Positions 42,939 through 53,690 of a stretch of 64,000 bases of DNA are shown here, in pieces. Position numbers and translations under genes: made by a program. Below the pieces are notes generated by a model that saw only the letters and a list, made by a program, of their open reading frames with translations, searched no databases and was not told the DNA's origin. The DNA is from Lytechinus variegatus (taxonomy: Eukaryota; Echinodermata; Echinoidea; Temnopleuroida; Toxopneustidae): contig NC_054753.1 of assembly GCF_018143015.1 (NCBI RefSeq), positions 29,974,292 to 30,038,291 of the forward strand. Reading direction: 5' to 3'. Position 1 is the stretch's first letter. Every line of letters starts with the position of its first letter.

Positions 42939-43180
42939 CACTGTAAAAACTGCGGTGTTAAAACTGACACCAATTGGTGTTAATAGAGGACCACACCCTG
43001 AGGTGTTAAAATTACACCCTAGAGATTAAACATAATGACACCAAAGAATGTAAATGTAACAACAAAATGTATTGTTATAACACCTTTAGGTGTAAAACTA
43101 GCACCACGAATTTAACACCGGTGTAAGATAACTGGTGTGGTCCTCTATGTACACCGGTTAACACCACAGTTTTTGCTGTG
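42939..43180. mobile_element. 242-bp TIR element, TA-flanked
   Basis: Begins CACTGTAAAAACTGCGGTGT and ends ACCACAGTTTTTGCTGTG. TA sits on both sides (42937-42938 and 43181-43182). It is the reverse-orientation copy of 1121-1360, with about the same length and the same internal GGTGT/ACACC pattern. Confidence 0.85.
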
Positions 43181-43182
43181 TA

Positions 43183-44088
43183 TATTTGTTGTATTATTTG
43201 GTATTAACACTCATGGTTGGCGTGATGACAGCTGATCCATAGTTTAGACATTTTTAACGGATCACAGCCCGGATTGAAGAATGAATTCCGACCTTGACGC
43301 AGAGAAGGTGGGTGCTTACTAAAGCACAGTCCTTATCGATGATACCACTGGCCATTTCTTATCAATTAGTGTGCGTTTGAATTCCTTTCATGTCGACTGA
43401 TGAAACGTGTCTTTTGGTCAACAATCAATTTCATCGCTGATTTAATCTAAATAGCTCTAATTAATTACACGAACTAACCTAGTAGCTTCTCCTTTAATGT
43501 CATGCTTCATTCCTTTGGTCGGTGTAAGCTCAAACAAGGATTTAGCCTGACTTAATGGCAGGGAAATGACGACGTCTCCGAATCACTCACCCGGCACCAG
43601 ATCTGGCTTCTCCTAATATACCGACAAATGATCTTGATTTGTCTGTAAAAACTGACCTTTGTTAGTGGACCAAGGGATAATATGTTGGAATGGACAGTTT
43701 GTGATCTGTTTTCTTGAAGGGGTCAATTAATCCCAAATTGCTCTGAGGACGTCTGAGCGCATGAGGCGTGCAGCGGATATCACCAAGAAAAGACATATCG
43801 AGGGGCGGGGAAGAGTGACAGCGTCACAGACGTCACTTTAAGGGATACAAATAGTTCTTATTGAACGTCGTAAAATGATCACAATGTTCATTGCTGAAGT
43901 TTTAGTGGGTCAATGGAATTGTATGGAACATTCTTTTTTTCTTCAAACGGTTAAAGAGGCAATTATTCATACTAATGATAATGATAATAGGCATTTATAT
44001 AAGGGAATACATCATCAAGAATATATTCCATTCCGAAGCGCACTATTATTATTAAGGTTTAGCTCGAGCTGACGATTACATCGCTGCA
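43183..44088. other. No recognised gene
   Basis: Unclassified. About 43970-44010 has AATGATAATAGGCATTTATATA, which resembles the reverse of a SINE tail, but it is too short to call. Confidence 0.35.
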
Positions 44089-44089
44089 T

Positions 44090-44470
44090 TAGCGTACCTA
44101 CGGGGGGGGGGAGGGTGGGCAAAGGTGGCAGACTGCCCCCCTGATAAGTCATAACCCATGCAATGGACGTATCCCCCCCTCTGACGAGTCACAACTGATC
44201 CCTGACAAGCCGCAAGTGGCCCGCTCCTTTGAACTTGAAGACCTTTTTTGTGGTTGAAGCTCTTTTTTTTTGGCTTGTCAAATTTTATTCTGGTACGAAA
44301 TCCTTTATTTTTTGTTGAAGACCTTTTCTTTTTTTTGCTTGTCAATTTTTTTTTCTGGTACGAAATCCTTTATTTGTGGTTGAAGACCTTTTTTCGGGGG
44401 GGGGGGGCTTGTCAATTTTGTTGGCGGTCGAATTTACCCCCCCCCCTTTTGGAAAATCCTAGGTACGCTA
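44090..44470. mobile_element. 381-bp MITE with TAGCGTACCTA ends
   Basis: Ends TAGCGTACCTA and TAGGTACGCTA are perfect 11-bp inverted repeats. CTGCAT is duplicated outside (44084-44089 and 44471-44476). The interior contains repeated GGTTGAAGACCTTTT and GCTTGTCAATTTT segments and poly-G/poly-C tracts just inside the ends. Confidence 0.85.
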
Positions 44471-44764
44471 CTGCATCGCTGTATATTTAAAGAGTTAATG
44501 AGTGGAACATGGCACAATGTGGGTAACTTTTTTGTTAAAGGAAAATAATATGTTATGGCTGGGTTTGGAATCCATGACCCTCCGATTGAAAGATGGTATC
44601 AATAGAAACCGTTATAATTAAATAACTAAGAAGTAAACATTCATAAACCCCTCTTGGTAACTTCTATATAAAAATATTTGTTCACGTCTGTCAAGCCATA
44701 ATGCATTGCGTTCGATGTCATGAATATCTAGTGGTTGCTCAACATGAAGTATTATTGTACAGGT

Positions 44765-45150
44765 CACACCAATGAAGCGTTCCCAAGACCGACCACAGCT
44801 TTTACACTATTTCCAATGGCATATACTATCGGTCAGTTTGGAGTCGGTTTCGGTTACAGTCAGACCAACGAAACCGACTCCAGACCGATCAAATCTATTA
44901 TGTTATTTCCAATGGCATATTATCGGTCAGTTTGGAGTCGGTTTCGGTTACAGTCAGACCAACGAAACCGACTCCAGACCGATCAAATCTATTATGTTAT
45001 TTCCAATGGCATACTATCGGTCAGTTTGGAGTCGGTTTCGGTTACAGTCAGACCAACGAAACCGACTCCAGACCGATCAAATCTATTATGTTATTTCCAA
45101 TGGCATACTATCGGTCAGTTTGGAGTCGGTTTCGTTGGTGTGACTACAGC
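44765..45150. repeat. Tandem array of the 94-bp palindromic unit, locus 2
   Basis: GGTCAGTTTGGAGTCGGTTT recurs at 44831, 44925, 45019 and 45114, spacings 94, 94 and 95. Each is followed by CAGACCAACGAAACCGACTC, the inverse arm. The unit length and the CGAAACCGACT/AGTCGGTTTCG arms equal those of 32977-33478, but the spacer is different (TATTATGTTATTTCCAATGG). Three overlapping frames read the same peptide in turn because 94 is not a multiple of three. Confidence 0.92.
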
Positions 45151-45589
45151 ATGAACAGGAATAAAAGTTCAACAACATACATGACATTGCTTTCCAAGGA
45201 CAAGGACGTCTGAACAACGGAGATTCATTGGTTTGATACGATACCAGAATGTCAATGTTTAAAGATCAAGAATGGTGAAAGATGGATGGGATAGATAGCG
45301 GACACGGACGTTTTACGAAACAACAGGCTTGAATATTAGTAGCAGAGGAAATACTCAGTGACGCGATGGTACGCAAGGTGGAGAAAGATTAAAGGGTAAG
45401 CCGACGTTTGCTAATTCGATTTTGGGGCCTGTTTTCCTATAATAAATGTTTAGGGCTAATACTACGTTGTTACAGTAAGGCTTGTCCGAGATATCGTGAC
45501 GGTCTTATATATATTTATAATTTGATAATGAAACGAATACCCAATATATTTTAATGGAATCTAATAAAATGAATAACAGAAAGCATGAT

Positions 45590-46640
45590 AAGAAATATTT
45601 GCAGTTGAAAACGAAAAAGTCAGAGACAAGTAGAAGGGCAGAGTGAGAATGGGAGAAGACCTATGTGTGTGGGTGCGTTTGAGGTGTGAGTGTGTGTATG
45701 GGTGGGTGTGTGTGTGTGTGTGTGAAACAGATACCGAGAGAGAGAGAGAGAGAGAGGGGGGGGGTTATACCTTTATGAAGACAGACATACTCGGACATAA
45801 AAAGGAAAGGATGTCATTGGTGCACAAGTCGGTCCATTCACATTTCCTTTAAGTCAATATCTACTTAAGATAATAATCGTCGTGCAGGGACCATGGAGTT
45901 GGGGATTCAATAAAAGAGGGAAAGTGGTGCGAATTTGAAGAGTAATAAAGGGAAAGGGAGCAAGAGAGAGTTAAAGGGATAGAGAGGAAGGAGATTAGAG
46001 AGGGAGGGGAGAGAGAAAGATGGAGAGAGAGCAGGGGCGCATACTTAATATCTACGTAAGATATTAATCACAATGCAACGACCATGGAATAAAGAAAAGA
46101 GAGAGGGGGGAGAGGAGGGGAGGCGGGTGGTAGGATGAGAAAAAACAAAAGGAAAGGAAGAGCGACAAAAAACGAGCGAGGGGGGATGGGGGTAATAGAA
46201 AAAAAATCCAATCGGTCCAATTAAGTTCATATCTAATGAAGATAAGACTCGTTCTGATATCCACTGAAGATAGCAATCTTCTTTTAAAGGAGCATTTGGG
46301 TACAGAGAGAAAAAGATAGAAACGATAATGGAAGAGCAAAAGGAATGGAGCAGAAATAGGGGGAAAGAATTATTTTAATTTAAAGTCAGAAATAAACTAA
46401 TAACAAATATAACAAACAGAATGAGGTATTGGGGAAAGCGACATAAGAGAAATAGATTCTGAGATAACTCGTTGATTTACGTCTACTTTTCTGAATGTAT
46501 TCGATATTGCTAGAGGGAGAAAGCAGGTTCCGAGAGAAAGTGAACGAGATTCTAGTTAAAACAAATTGCAAAAAGCTGCGAGGGGGGGGGTCCCACCGCA
46601 TCGAACGCTTGCGGTAAGACAAGCCAATGGCCAATTGACT
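45590..46640 (+). repeat. Purine-rich strand with diverged ~190-bp repeats
   Basis: The plus strand is dominated by GA, GGA and GAGAGG runs for about 1 kb, with a GT microsatellite at 45690-45725. Within it a TCAATATCTACTTAAGATAAT-like motif followed by CGACCATGGA recurs at about 45852, 46041 and, weaker, 46226. Frames on either strand are low-complexity products. Confidence 0.6.
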
Positions 46641-48505
46641 TTTCTAAATATCAAATGCCAAAGAATTTAGAGAACACGAGATAACGTCTTGTCACATTTC
46701 TTCTTGACTTAACTACGATCGGTCAGATTATGGTTTTAGTGGTTACGGTTACACTGTTTTCTTAGATCAAGGGGTCGTTTTACTCTAAATAATACATAAT
46801 GCATGCGTAATGCGGGCGTACATGCATAGGACATTTTGCTGTGTCGATGGAGGCTGAATTTTTCATTATAAACATTTTTTTCTGTACAAGATATATTCCC
46901 TGTATTGTTTTTTTTCTTCACTTGGCAGTTTCGACAAATACAATTTTTTCTGTAGTATTGTTATTTTTTATATCGATGTTTCCTTATTTAAGGATAAAAC
47001 CTTAAAGTTCTTTCATGAGCCATGTCTGAAAATATAAAATGAATTGTTATCAATAAACAAGTATAATAAAGTTCAATTCAAATGTCAAATGTTGAATTTC
47101 AAGTACTTTTATTTACTCAAACTATTATGTAAGTAAAAACTTGTAAAGATGGCAAAAAAGTAGGTTAATCTTCCACACTAACCCAATTTAGTAGGCCTAC
47201 AACCGTAGATTTTTTTTCTATTCCGATGACGGCATACAAAAAAGTATGGTAAACGATTTAGAAACAGGTAACTTGAAACATCTAGACAATCTTTTACTTT
47301 TAGACTTTTTATAGGTCAAAACAAGATTTTGATGAGATTAACTCGGATGGAAGACTTCCATTCAATGTGGAACATCAAAGGCAAACTTTCGGCTGAAGAC
47401 TGTAATCTGGAATTCGACCCATTCATTAGACTATCTTTCCCCCAAAAGGTTAAAATTGATCACATTTGCTGAGTGCTTCATAGTGTTTGATGGCTTGAGA
47501 TTCAATCTTTTCCTAAAACATGGAGAAGAATTTGCCAAAAGCAAAACATCAAAAATATTTGCAAGAAACAAAGATTAACTAAGAATCTGTAATCTGCAAA
47601 CACCCGGACAAAACGCACACGAAGAAGAAAAAAAGCCAAGATATCAATCTTGGGGTTAAACCCATTATTCTTCCCCTTTCAAACAAAAAAAGAAATGTGT
47701 ACAAAGAACATAAATTTAAACCCCGTAGAATTTAAAATAAGATATACCATGAAACTTTTAAAATGTTCCGATATATACATGTAGCTTAACTCACATTATT
47801 TCGGTTATGATAACTGGTCAAATACAAAATGTACTTCAAAACTTGGTGCATGGTGCTGCAAAGTTTATTTAGGGACAAATCGGGAAATCATAGTTAAATG
47901 AAATTAAAAGAAAAGCCAATGAAACATTAAGCAACAAAAATAATATTTAGGTCACAGAAAAAAAACTACAACGTAGATTATTTACTGACCGCGGGCACAG
48001 AAGTGCACCTAAGGCTACCAGAACATCAGGGGTTTTCCCATCTTAATACAAGTGCGGACTTCACGAGAACATGATATTAATGTAACAATTTTCTGTTTTT
48101 CAAGCGTGGAATATATGAGATGTAATTCAAAACAGGATCCCCAATTTGGCAAGCGGATCAATTTATTGCACCAAAAGCAAATAATTCAGGTATCGAATGG
48201 CAAAGCTTGCACGTCATACCCCTGTTCATAGCAAACACAATATTTCTCCCTACTTCTATGTAATAACTCAGTAAATCTTTGGAAAAGATTTATTTGTCAT
48301 TGTTGTTTATCTCTGCGCACCCAATCTCAACAAATCTGATTTCCTTCCCCCCATCCCTTTATGACGTTTGAGAATAATGGAGATTCGATGCCTACATAAA
48401 TCATTGGTGAATATCTATCTATTATTTGTTTTTCCAAGAAATATCGGTGATCAGATTGTGGAAAAAAATACTGCAACAACCAGAAAATCACTTTCATTGT
48501 ATAAT
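46641..48505. other. No recognised gene
   Basis: AT-rich and unclassified. Confidence 0.4.
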
Positions 48506-48506
48506 C

Positions 48507-48850
48507 CTGATAATAATAATAATCCGCTTTTATATAGCGCTTAATACATCGACACGACGTGTCTAAGCGCTTTACAGATATATTATTACCCCAATCAGTC
48601 ATTCCCGCACACACTTTGTGCACACCCTCCACTCCCTGGGGAGTATTCCAGTCAGTCGCCGGTGAGGCGTGCACAGTACTGGACAAGCTACAATGACTTT
48701 CACATCCTACCGGGACCTATTTAGCACCTGGGTCGAGAGCGGCAAAGTGTGGATTAACGCCTTGTCAAAGGACGCTAGACCGCGGTGGGATTCGAACACA
48801 CGACCCTCTGTTTACAAGGCGAGAGTCAGAACCACTACTCACGGCTCCTC
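48507..48850 (-). mobile_element. Full-length tRNA-derived SINE
   Basis: The minus strand starts GAGGAGCCGTGAGTAGTGGT with a tRNA-like head. The anticodon-loop region is CTCGCCTTGTAAACAGAGG and the B box is GTGTTCGAATCCC. The body contains CCACACTTTGCCGCTCTCGA, CCCAGGTGCTAAAT and GGTAGGA. The tail is GTAAAGCGCTTAGAC ... AAGCGCTATATAAAAG followed by (ATT)n. It is about 340 bases and the same family as 63112-63424. Confidence 0.85.
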
Positions 48851-50733
48851 TACAGATGACAGAGTAAAGTTGTAATCTTAATCGGTTTCAGTTATCATTC
48901 GAATTCATTTCAAAGTTAAAACTAATATGAAATTGAAAAAAAATTTGACGGTGCAGTTAAGTTTTACTCCTTTCCCTATTCAGGTAAGGGCTTACAACAT
49001 TGTGTTTGGTGAATGTTCGGTGATATACAGCGCGTCGTAAATCTCATCTATGATGCTTAACTGTATCGAAGCTTAACAACTTATCATTTTACAATGTGAA
49101 AAGTCATTTCGTTTTTCATTAGAATTTTGAGTCACCCTCAAACTGAAGCGTTCCAACAGGATATTAAAGCTCATGCCTGCGATACCTTTTTTTTAAAGAA
49201 AAATATGAAATTGAGCTCATTTGATGGCTGGGACGTTTTATTTATCCCGCCTTTCGACTGGCTTTCGTCAGCGCATGCAGAAATGGTAACCAGTGCAAAT
49301 AAGTAGTGCATGGTTTGTTTTATTTATACAGTATGTTTGCAAAGAATTGATATCCTTTGTTGAAACGTGATTGCATTTTCTTGATGGTATCATTTTGCTT
49401 TCAGTCCATGCCATAAAAGTATTTATCTGGAACATCACTAGTTTGATGTAATGTACCTGATCGACTGTGCATGCTTCTTCTTTTCTTTTCGTTCTCCTTG
49501 TCCTCCTTCTTCATCATGTTCATCTTCTTCTTCTTCTTCTCCTCCGCTTCATCTGATCTTTACACTCAAAAGTCCTGCTTTTTACCATGATTATTGTGAG
49601 TTGATTTTTTTATTTTTAAAATCCCTACAGATTGTGTAAATTATCACATTTATTTCATTGAATGAATGTGGATACACACGATATTGTTAAACCTTATGCC
49701 ACATTTGTTATGCACTGGAATAGCAGGGGCACGTTGTATACCTTTGCAGGGTTAAAAGTTTCACAATCATGGCAGCACCCTTATAATTTCATGGGGGAGA
49801 AAATTTGATTTGCTTCACTTTCTTTTAAAAATCTTTTGCTCTTATTATCTTCTTTTTTTCACGTTTATATATGATAGAAACAAAAAATTAGTTTGATTTC
49901 CCGTCTGACCCCGTCTCCTCCTCAAAGATATGAGACATATATTGTACAAAGAAGGGTAAGAGACAAATCGGAGCTGCGAAGCCAAATTAATCTGCATCAA
50001 TTCGTACCATTGCGGCTTACTTGAATGTTAAGAACGGCGTGTGGTAAAAGCGATCCCCAATATTCTAGATGATATTTTACGACTCCCTTCCACTACACTT
50101 GATTTTTAAAATGCTATATGAGATTCGAGGAAAAATATCACCACTAAGCCGGTGATCATGGAAGATATTAATTCGCATCACTCATTTTAAGATGGAGCAT
50201 TGACGCTTGCAAGAGGATTATAATAGCGCCAACCCATGCGGCTGCTTAGAGCAAAGATTGTTTTAACATGGTGAGTTGCTAGAAAGAGAGAAATGACAAT
50301 GAAAAAGACTGTCTTCACCATGCTTTCTTTTCTGTAAGATATCCTTTACTCTTGCGAATAGTATTACATGTTTTCCTTTTCTTGTGTACTCTTTAGGAAT
50401 TGACTTTCAACTATAGTACAGAAAATCGATGGATTATCTCGCTCGGTGATTCTTTTTTTCATAATACGATCATGGAATGTAATTAAAAGAAGAAAAAAGA
50501 TCGCAAAGACCATTGAAACGTTAGAAACGGCCTCGACTGGCCTTTTCTTTTCACACGGCAATGTTAACAGCAAATCTTCACCGCACTTTTTTAGAACTAC
50601 ACAGCATCTTCAAAGAAACATACAGACATCGCGATATAACGGATTTTTCGCACAGAGATGCACGGCAGAGTAATAAACAGAGAAGATGTATTTACAAATC
50701 CCCTTCCTAAGGAAAAGACAGCTAAGATATCTT
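48851..50733. other. No recognised gene
   Basis: AT-rich; a (TTC)n-like tract at about 49470-49550. No domain in any frame. Confidence 0.4.
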
Positions 50734-50734
50734 T

Positions 50735-50962
50735 GTCGAAAATTGGGGAATCAAAACATCAATTTAATCCTTGACTCTGGACAAACGACATATATGTATT
50801 TTTCTCGTGAGCTCTAAAACTTCACATGTAGGTCGAAACTACTCTTTCAGTTCACCACCTTTCGTCAAAGACCTCCCAGCTATTCTTTGTCATTTGACAG
50901 GCATTTTCAATAGATTTACTGTGTTCTTGAATCCTCCGTATACGTCGTCGAGCGAAAACTCC
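50735..50962 (+). repeat. Dispersed repeat R, longest clean copy
   Basis: Contains TTGACTCTGGACAAACGA, CTTTCGTCAAAGACCTCCCA, TTTGACAGGCATTTTCAATA and GTGTTCTTGAATCC. Copies at 7286, 20790 and 59640 share subsets in the same order. Confidence 0.65.
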
Positions 50963-50964
50963 TT

Positions 50965-51075
50965 AATTGCTCCAGTCACACCAACGAACGAAGCCGACTC
51001 CAAATCGACCGATGGTATGCCACTTACGTAATAGCTTTGATCGGTCTGAAACAGGTCTCGCCGGGAAGACTGTGT
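50965..51075. repeat. Solo copy of the 94-bp palindromic element
   Basis: CCAGTCACACCAACGAACGA, GCCGACTCCAAATCGACCGA and TAGCTTTGATCGGTCTGAAA follow the order of the 94-bp unit. It is single here and more diverged at its right arm. Confidence 0.7.
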
Positions 51076-51079
51076 GACA

Positions 51080-51930
51080 TCGGACGTGAAATTCAAGCGG
51101 ATTTTGCTTCTCGGTAACGGAAGCAATATAGAAACAAAAAAGATACCAACATGATCAAGATGGCATTAATGGACATTGTATCATGAATAACACAGATCCT
51201 ATTACACGGACGATGGAATATTTTCATTTACGCTTGAACATTATATTCGCATGAACTTTTCAGACTCCTTCCCAACAATGAATTTAAAAAAATCTTTTTT
51301 ATTTCTAAAAAGAAAGTGTGTTTCGATTCGTATAAAGATTGAAAAAAAGTACATACATGTACATTTTAGATGTGGAACGCGAGACTTAACCTCGAATCAT
51401 GTAGGTAAAAATCCCTATGAGATGCCTACATAGCTGTACTTTCGAATTGTTGTTATTCTTATAATGTTCGCAGGTCTTTTAGAAACATGATATAACATAC
51501 CCAACTCCGGAAGAATTTTGTATAAAGCAGGATAACAAAAAAAGTTTACATAATAAATCGATCGAGTTTGTTGTTGTGGCCGAGTTAGGAATGGCCGAAT
51601 CTGACTTGCATTTTTTCCCACTTCTTTACCTGCCTCAAGTATATGTCATCAACCCAATATGGATTTAATTTTAATCTGATTACAATCAGAGTCAACCACG
51701 ATTAAGATCCATTAGGATCGTTTGCTTGCATGGGTATTAATTCATCTGATTCTTTAGAATGATTTGGTTTATGAAATCTCCTCAATGCAATAGGAAATCA
51801 AAGAAAAATCCAAAATCGTGACAAAACAGTTGAATAAACAACCAATATCAATATTCTCAAGGAGTTGTGCAAATAGTAAGACGTATCATATAGATAATTT
51901 AGCTTTGATAATATTGAAAGGAAGATTTTT
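51080..51930. other. No recognised gene
   Basis: AT-rich and unclassified. Confidence 0.4.
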
Positions 51931-51937
51931 CCAATAG

Positions 51938-52235
51938 AAATAAATATGATATAAAAAGAGTAAACATAAATATGATCGTCGTTGCTTATATTAGATCTGA
52001 TAACAATATGGAAAAGACATGCAGATTAATCTTAATGATAGCTAACAAAAACTATTAATCAATAAAAATAAATATGATATAAAAAGTAAAACTCAAGGTA
52101 ATTTAGAATAAAATCACGACCATACATATGATCACGATCATAAATATGATAATCGTTGCTAATATCATATCTGACAACGATATGGAATGCAGATTAATTT
52201 TAATAATGACCACAACAAAAAACATTATTCATTTC
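51938..52235 (+). repeat. Diverged tandem duplication, ~130-175 bp
   Basis: AATAAATATGATATAAAAAG occurs at about 51941 and 52069. CATAAATATGATCGTCGTTGC (about 51966) is matched by CATAAATATGATAATCGTTGC (about 52140). Both copies continue with TCTGAT/CAACAATATGGAA and GCAGATTAAT. Non-coding. Confidence 0.6.
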
Positions 52236-52936
52236 TTAAAATAAATGCCTGTCATGTTTTAAACCATTCCTTGATATAAACATTATTTTATGGCATAGTT
52301 CTGGAAGATGGGAGACGTTTTCTCCCAGGTGGAATTCCTTGCATTATAATTGATTATGCATTGCGATGTATTTACGGGATGGATTCCCCGGTGATTTGGC
52401 ACGTTTGCTGGGAGAAATGGTCCAATCAAGAACTCATTAATACCCCTCCATGATTTCACCTTATCATATCAATTATACGGAATCACAGGGGTGCGGGCTT
52501 AACCTCTTTCAGAGGTGCATGACGCCAAATTGCATCTTAATCACCACTTACAGGTAGGTAGGGAAAAACATTCGCGTTCCTTTGCATAATGCAACAGGGG
52601 CCATTTACAATCTAAATGGACGATAATCTAAGGGTTTAGCAATTCTGCACGGAAACTGTCAGATGAACATGTGACGGAACTGAATAATTACACTGCTTAT
52701 CCTCAAGTCAAGAAAGTTAATGTGAGTGAAGAGGGGGGGGGGGACGTTTTATACAGTTTTAAAACTTGATAAAATAGGTCTTTTGAACGAATTGGGCCCG
52801 AGTACAGCCCACCCTTTTTTTGTGTCAAATTTTTGAAAGGATAACCAGGTTCTCACCACAAGAAACAGAATTGGATTTAACATTTTTTGAAGGTTTTGCT
52901 AAGAATGAATAATGTTGGAGAAAACTAAAGATAACT
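52236..52936. other. Unclassified; possible regulatory patch at 52320-52640
   Basis: No gene. 52320-52640 is less repetitive than its surroundings and has homeodomain-, GATA- and Oct-like words; see findings. A poly-G run follows at about 52734. Confidence 0.35.
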
Positions 52937-52937
52937 C

Positions 52938-53091
52938 GGGCCAATTTGATAAAAAAAGAGATACAATTCTTTCAACTTTGCCATTGTGACGATTACCATG
53001 GTAACCTTGGTTGTGATTAGCAGCTATTAAAAAAGCCATTTTACCATGCCAGGCGCCACCAACGTTGTAACCTTTTTTATGAAACGGGCCC
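52938..53091. mobile_element. ~154-bp MITE with GGGCC...TTTCAT ends
   Basis: The left end, GGGCCAATTTGATAAAAAAA, pairs with TTTTTTATGAAACGGGCCC at the right, with GATACAA/TTGTAAC inside. The centre holds ACCATGGTAACC, a motif shared with other GTTTCAT-ended MITEs here. Confidence 0.65.
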
Positions 53092-53410
53092 CTTGAATAA
53101 TATTCTATTTACCCTTTCTTTTACCCCTCTCTTTTACCGTCACTGATGCAGGTTTACCCCTGCACTTTTACTTTTACCATAAGACGATGCGAAGAGACGA
53201 ATCACAAAGAATACCCTTGGCAAAGTCTTGTTCTATTTACTGGAAAGTGAACGTTTCACCCCTTGCCTCTACTAGTATCCACTCACTTACTCTTCTTGTA
53301 TTTTTTTTTCTCAAAACGTTGAAAAAACCTAATCGATAGACCCACCCACTCATAAGCCAAGGTCGTGACAGAGTGTTAAGTGTATTACAAGGATATGACT
53401 TCTTCGTATT

Positions 53411-53485
53411 TATACTACAGCCGAACCTACGAAACCAACACCATACCGATTGTCATTGGCAATAAGGTAATAGTTTTTATCGATC
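53411..53485. repeat. Relic of the 94-bp palindromic element
   Basis: ACAGCCGAACCTACGAAACC, ACCGATTGTCATTGGCAATA and TCGATCTGGGTC match the unit's layout with many changes; the right arm is overwritten by the next MITE. Confidence 0.5.
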
Positions 53486-53689
53486 TGGGTCCGTCAAACA
53501 ACGGTTAGCGATTGATTACCAATATTTGAAAGAACAATTCTGATTGGTCCCTCGTCAGTCTACTGAGGATGACGTGCGTGCAATGATCACTAAATAAAAT
53601 GGCGTATCAGGATCATCATAATTATTATGATGATCCTGATACGCCATTTTATTTAGTGATCAATCGGTAACCTTTGTGTTACCGGCCCT
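53486..53689. mobile_element. MITE with an internal perfect palindrome
   Basis: The left end, GGGTCCGTCAAACAACGGTT then AGCGATTGATTACC, pairs with GATCAATCGGTAACCTTTGT then GTTACCGGCCC at the right. Same family as 36377-36667. The right half is occupied by the 79-bp palindrome at 53584-53662. Confidence 0.8.
53584..53662. repeat. Perfect 79-bp palindrome
   Basis: The arms 53584-53622 and 53624-53662 are exact inverted copies of 39 bases around a single T. The arm starts TGATCACTAAATAAAATGGC. It could extrude as a stable hairpin. Confidence 0.97.
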
Positions 53690-53690
53690 G

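Noticed and set aside
44735-45213. Three overlapping frames of 93-139 residues with repeated peptides
   Set aside because: They are the three phases of the 94-bp tandem array, whose length is not a multiple of three.
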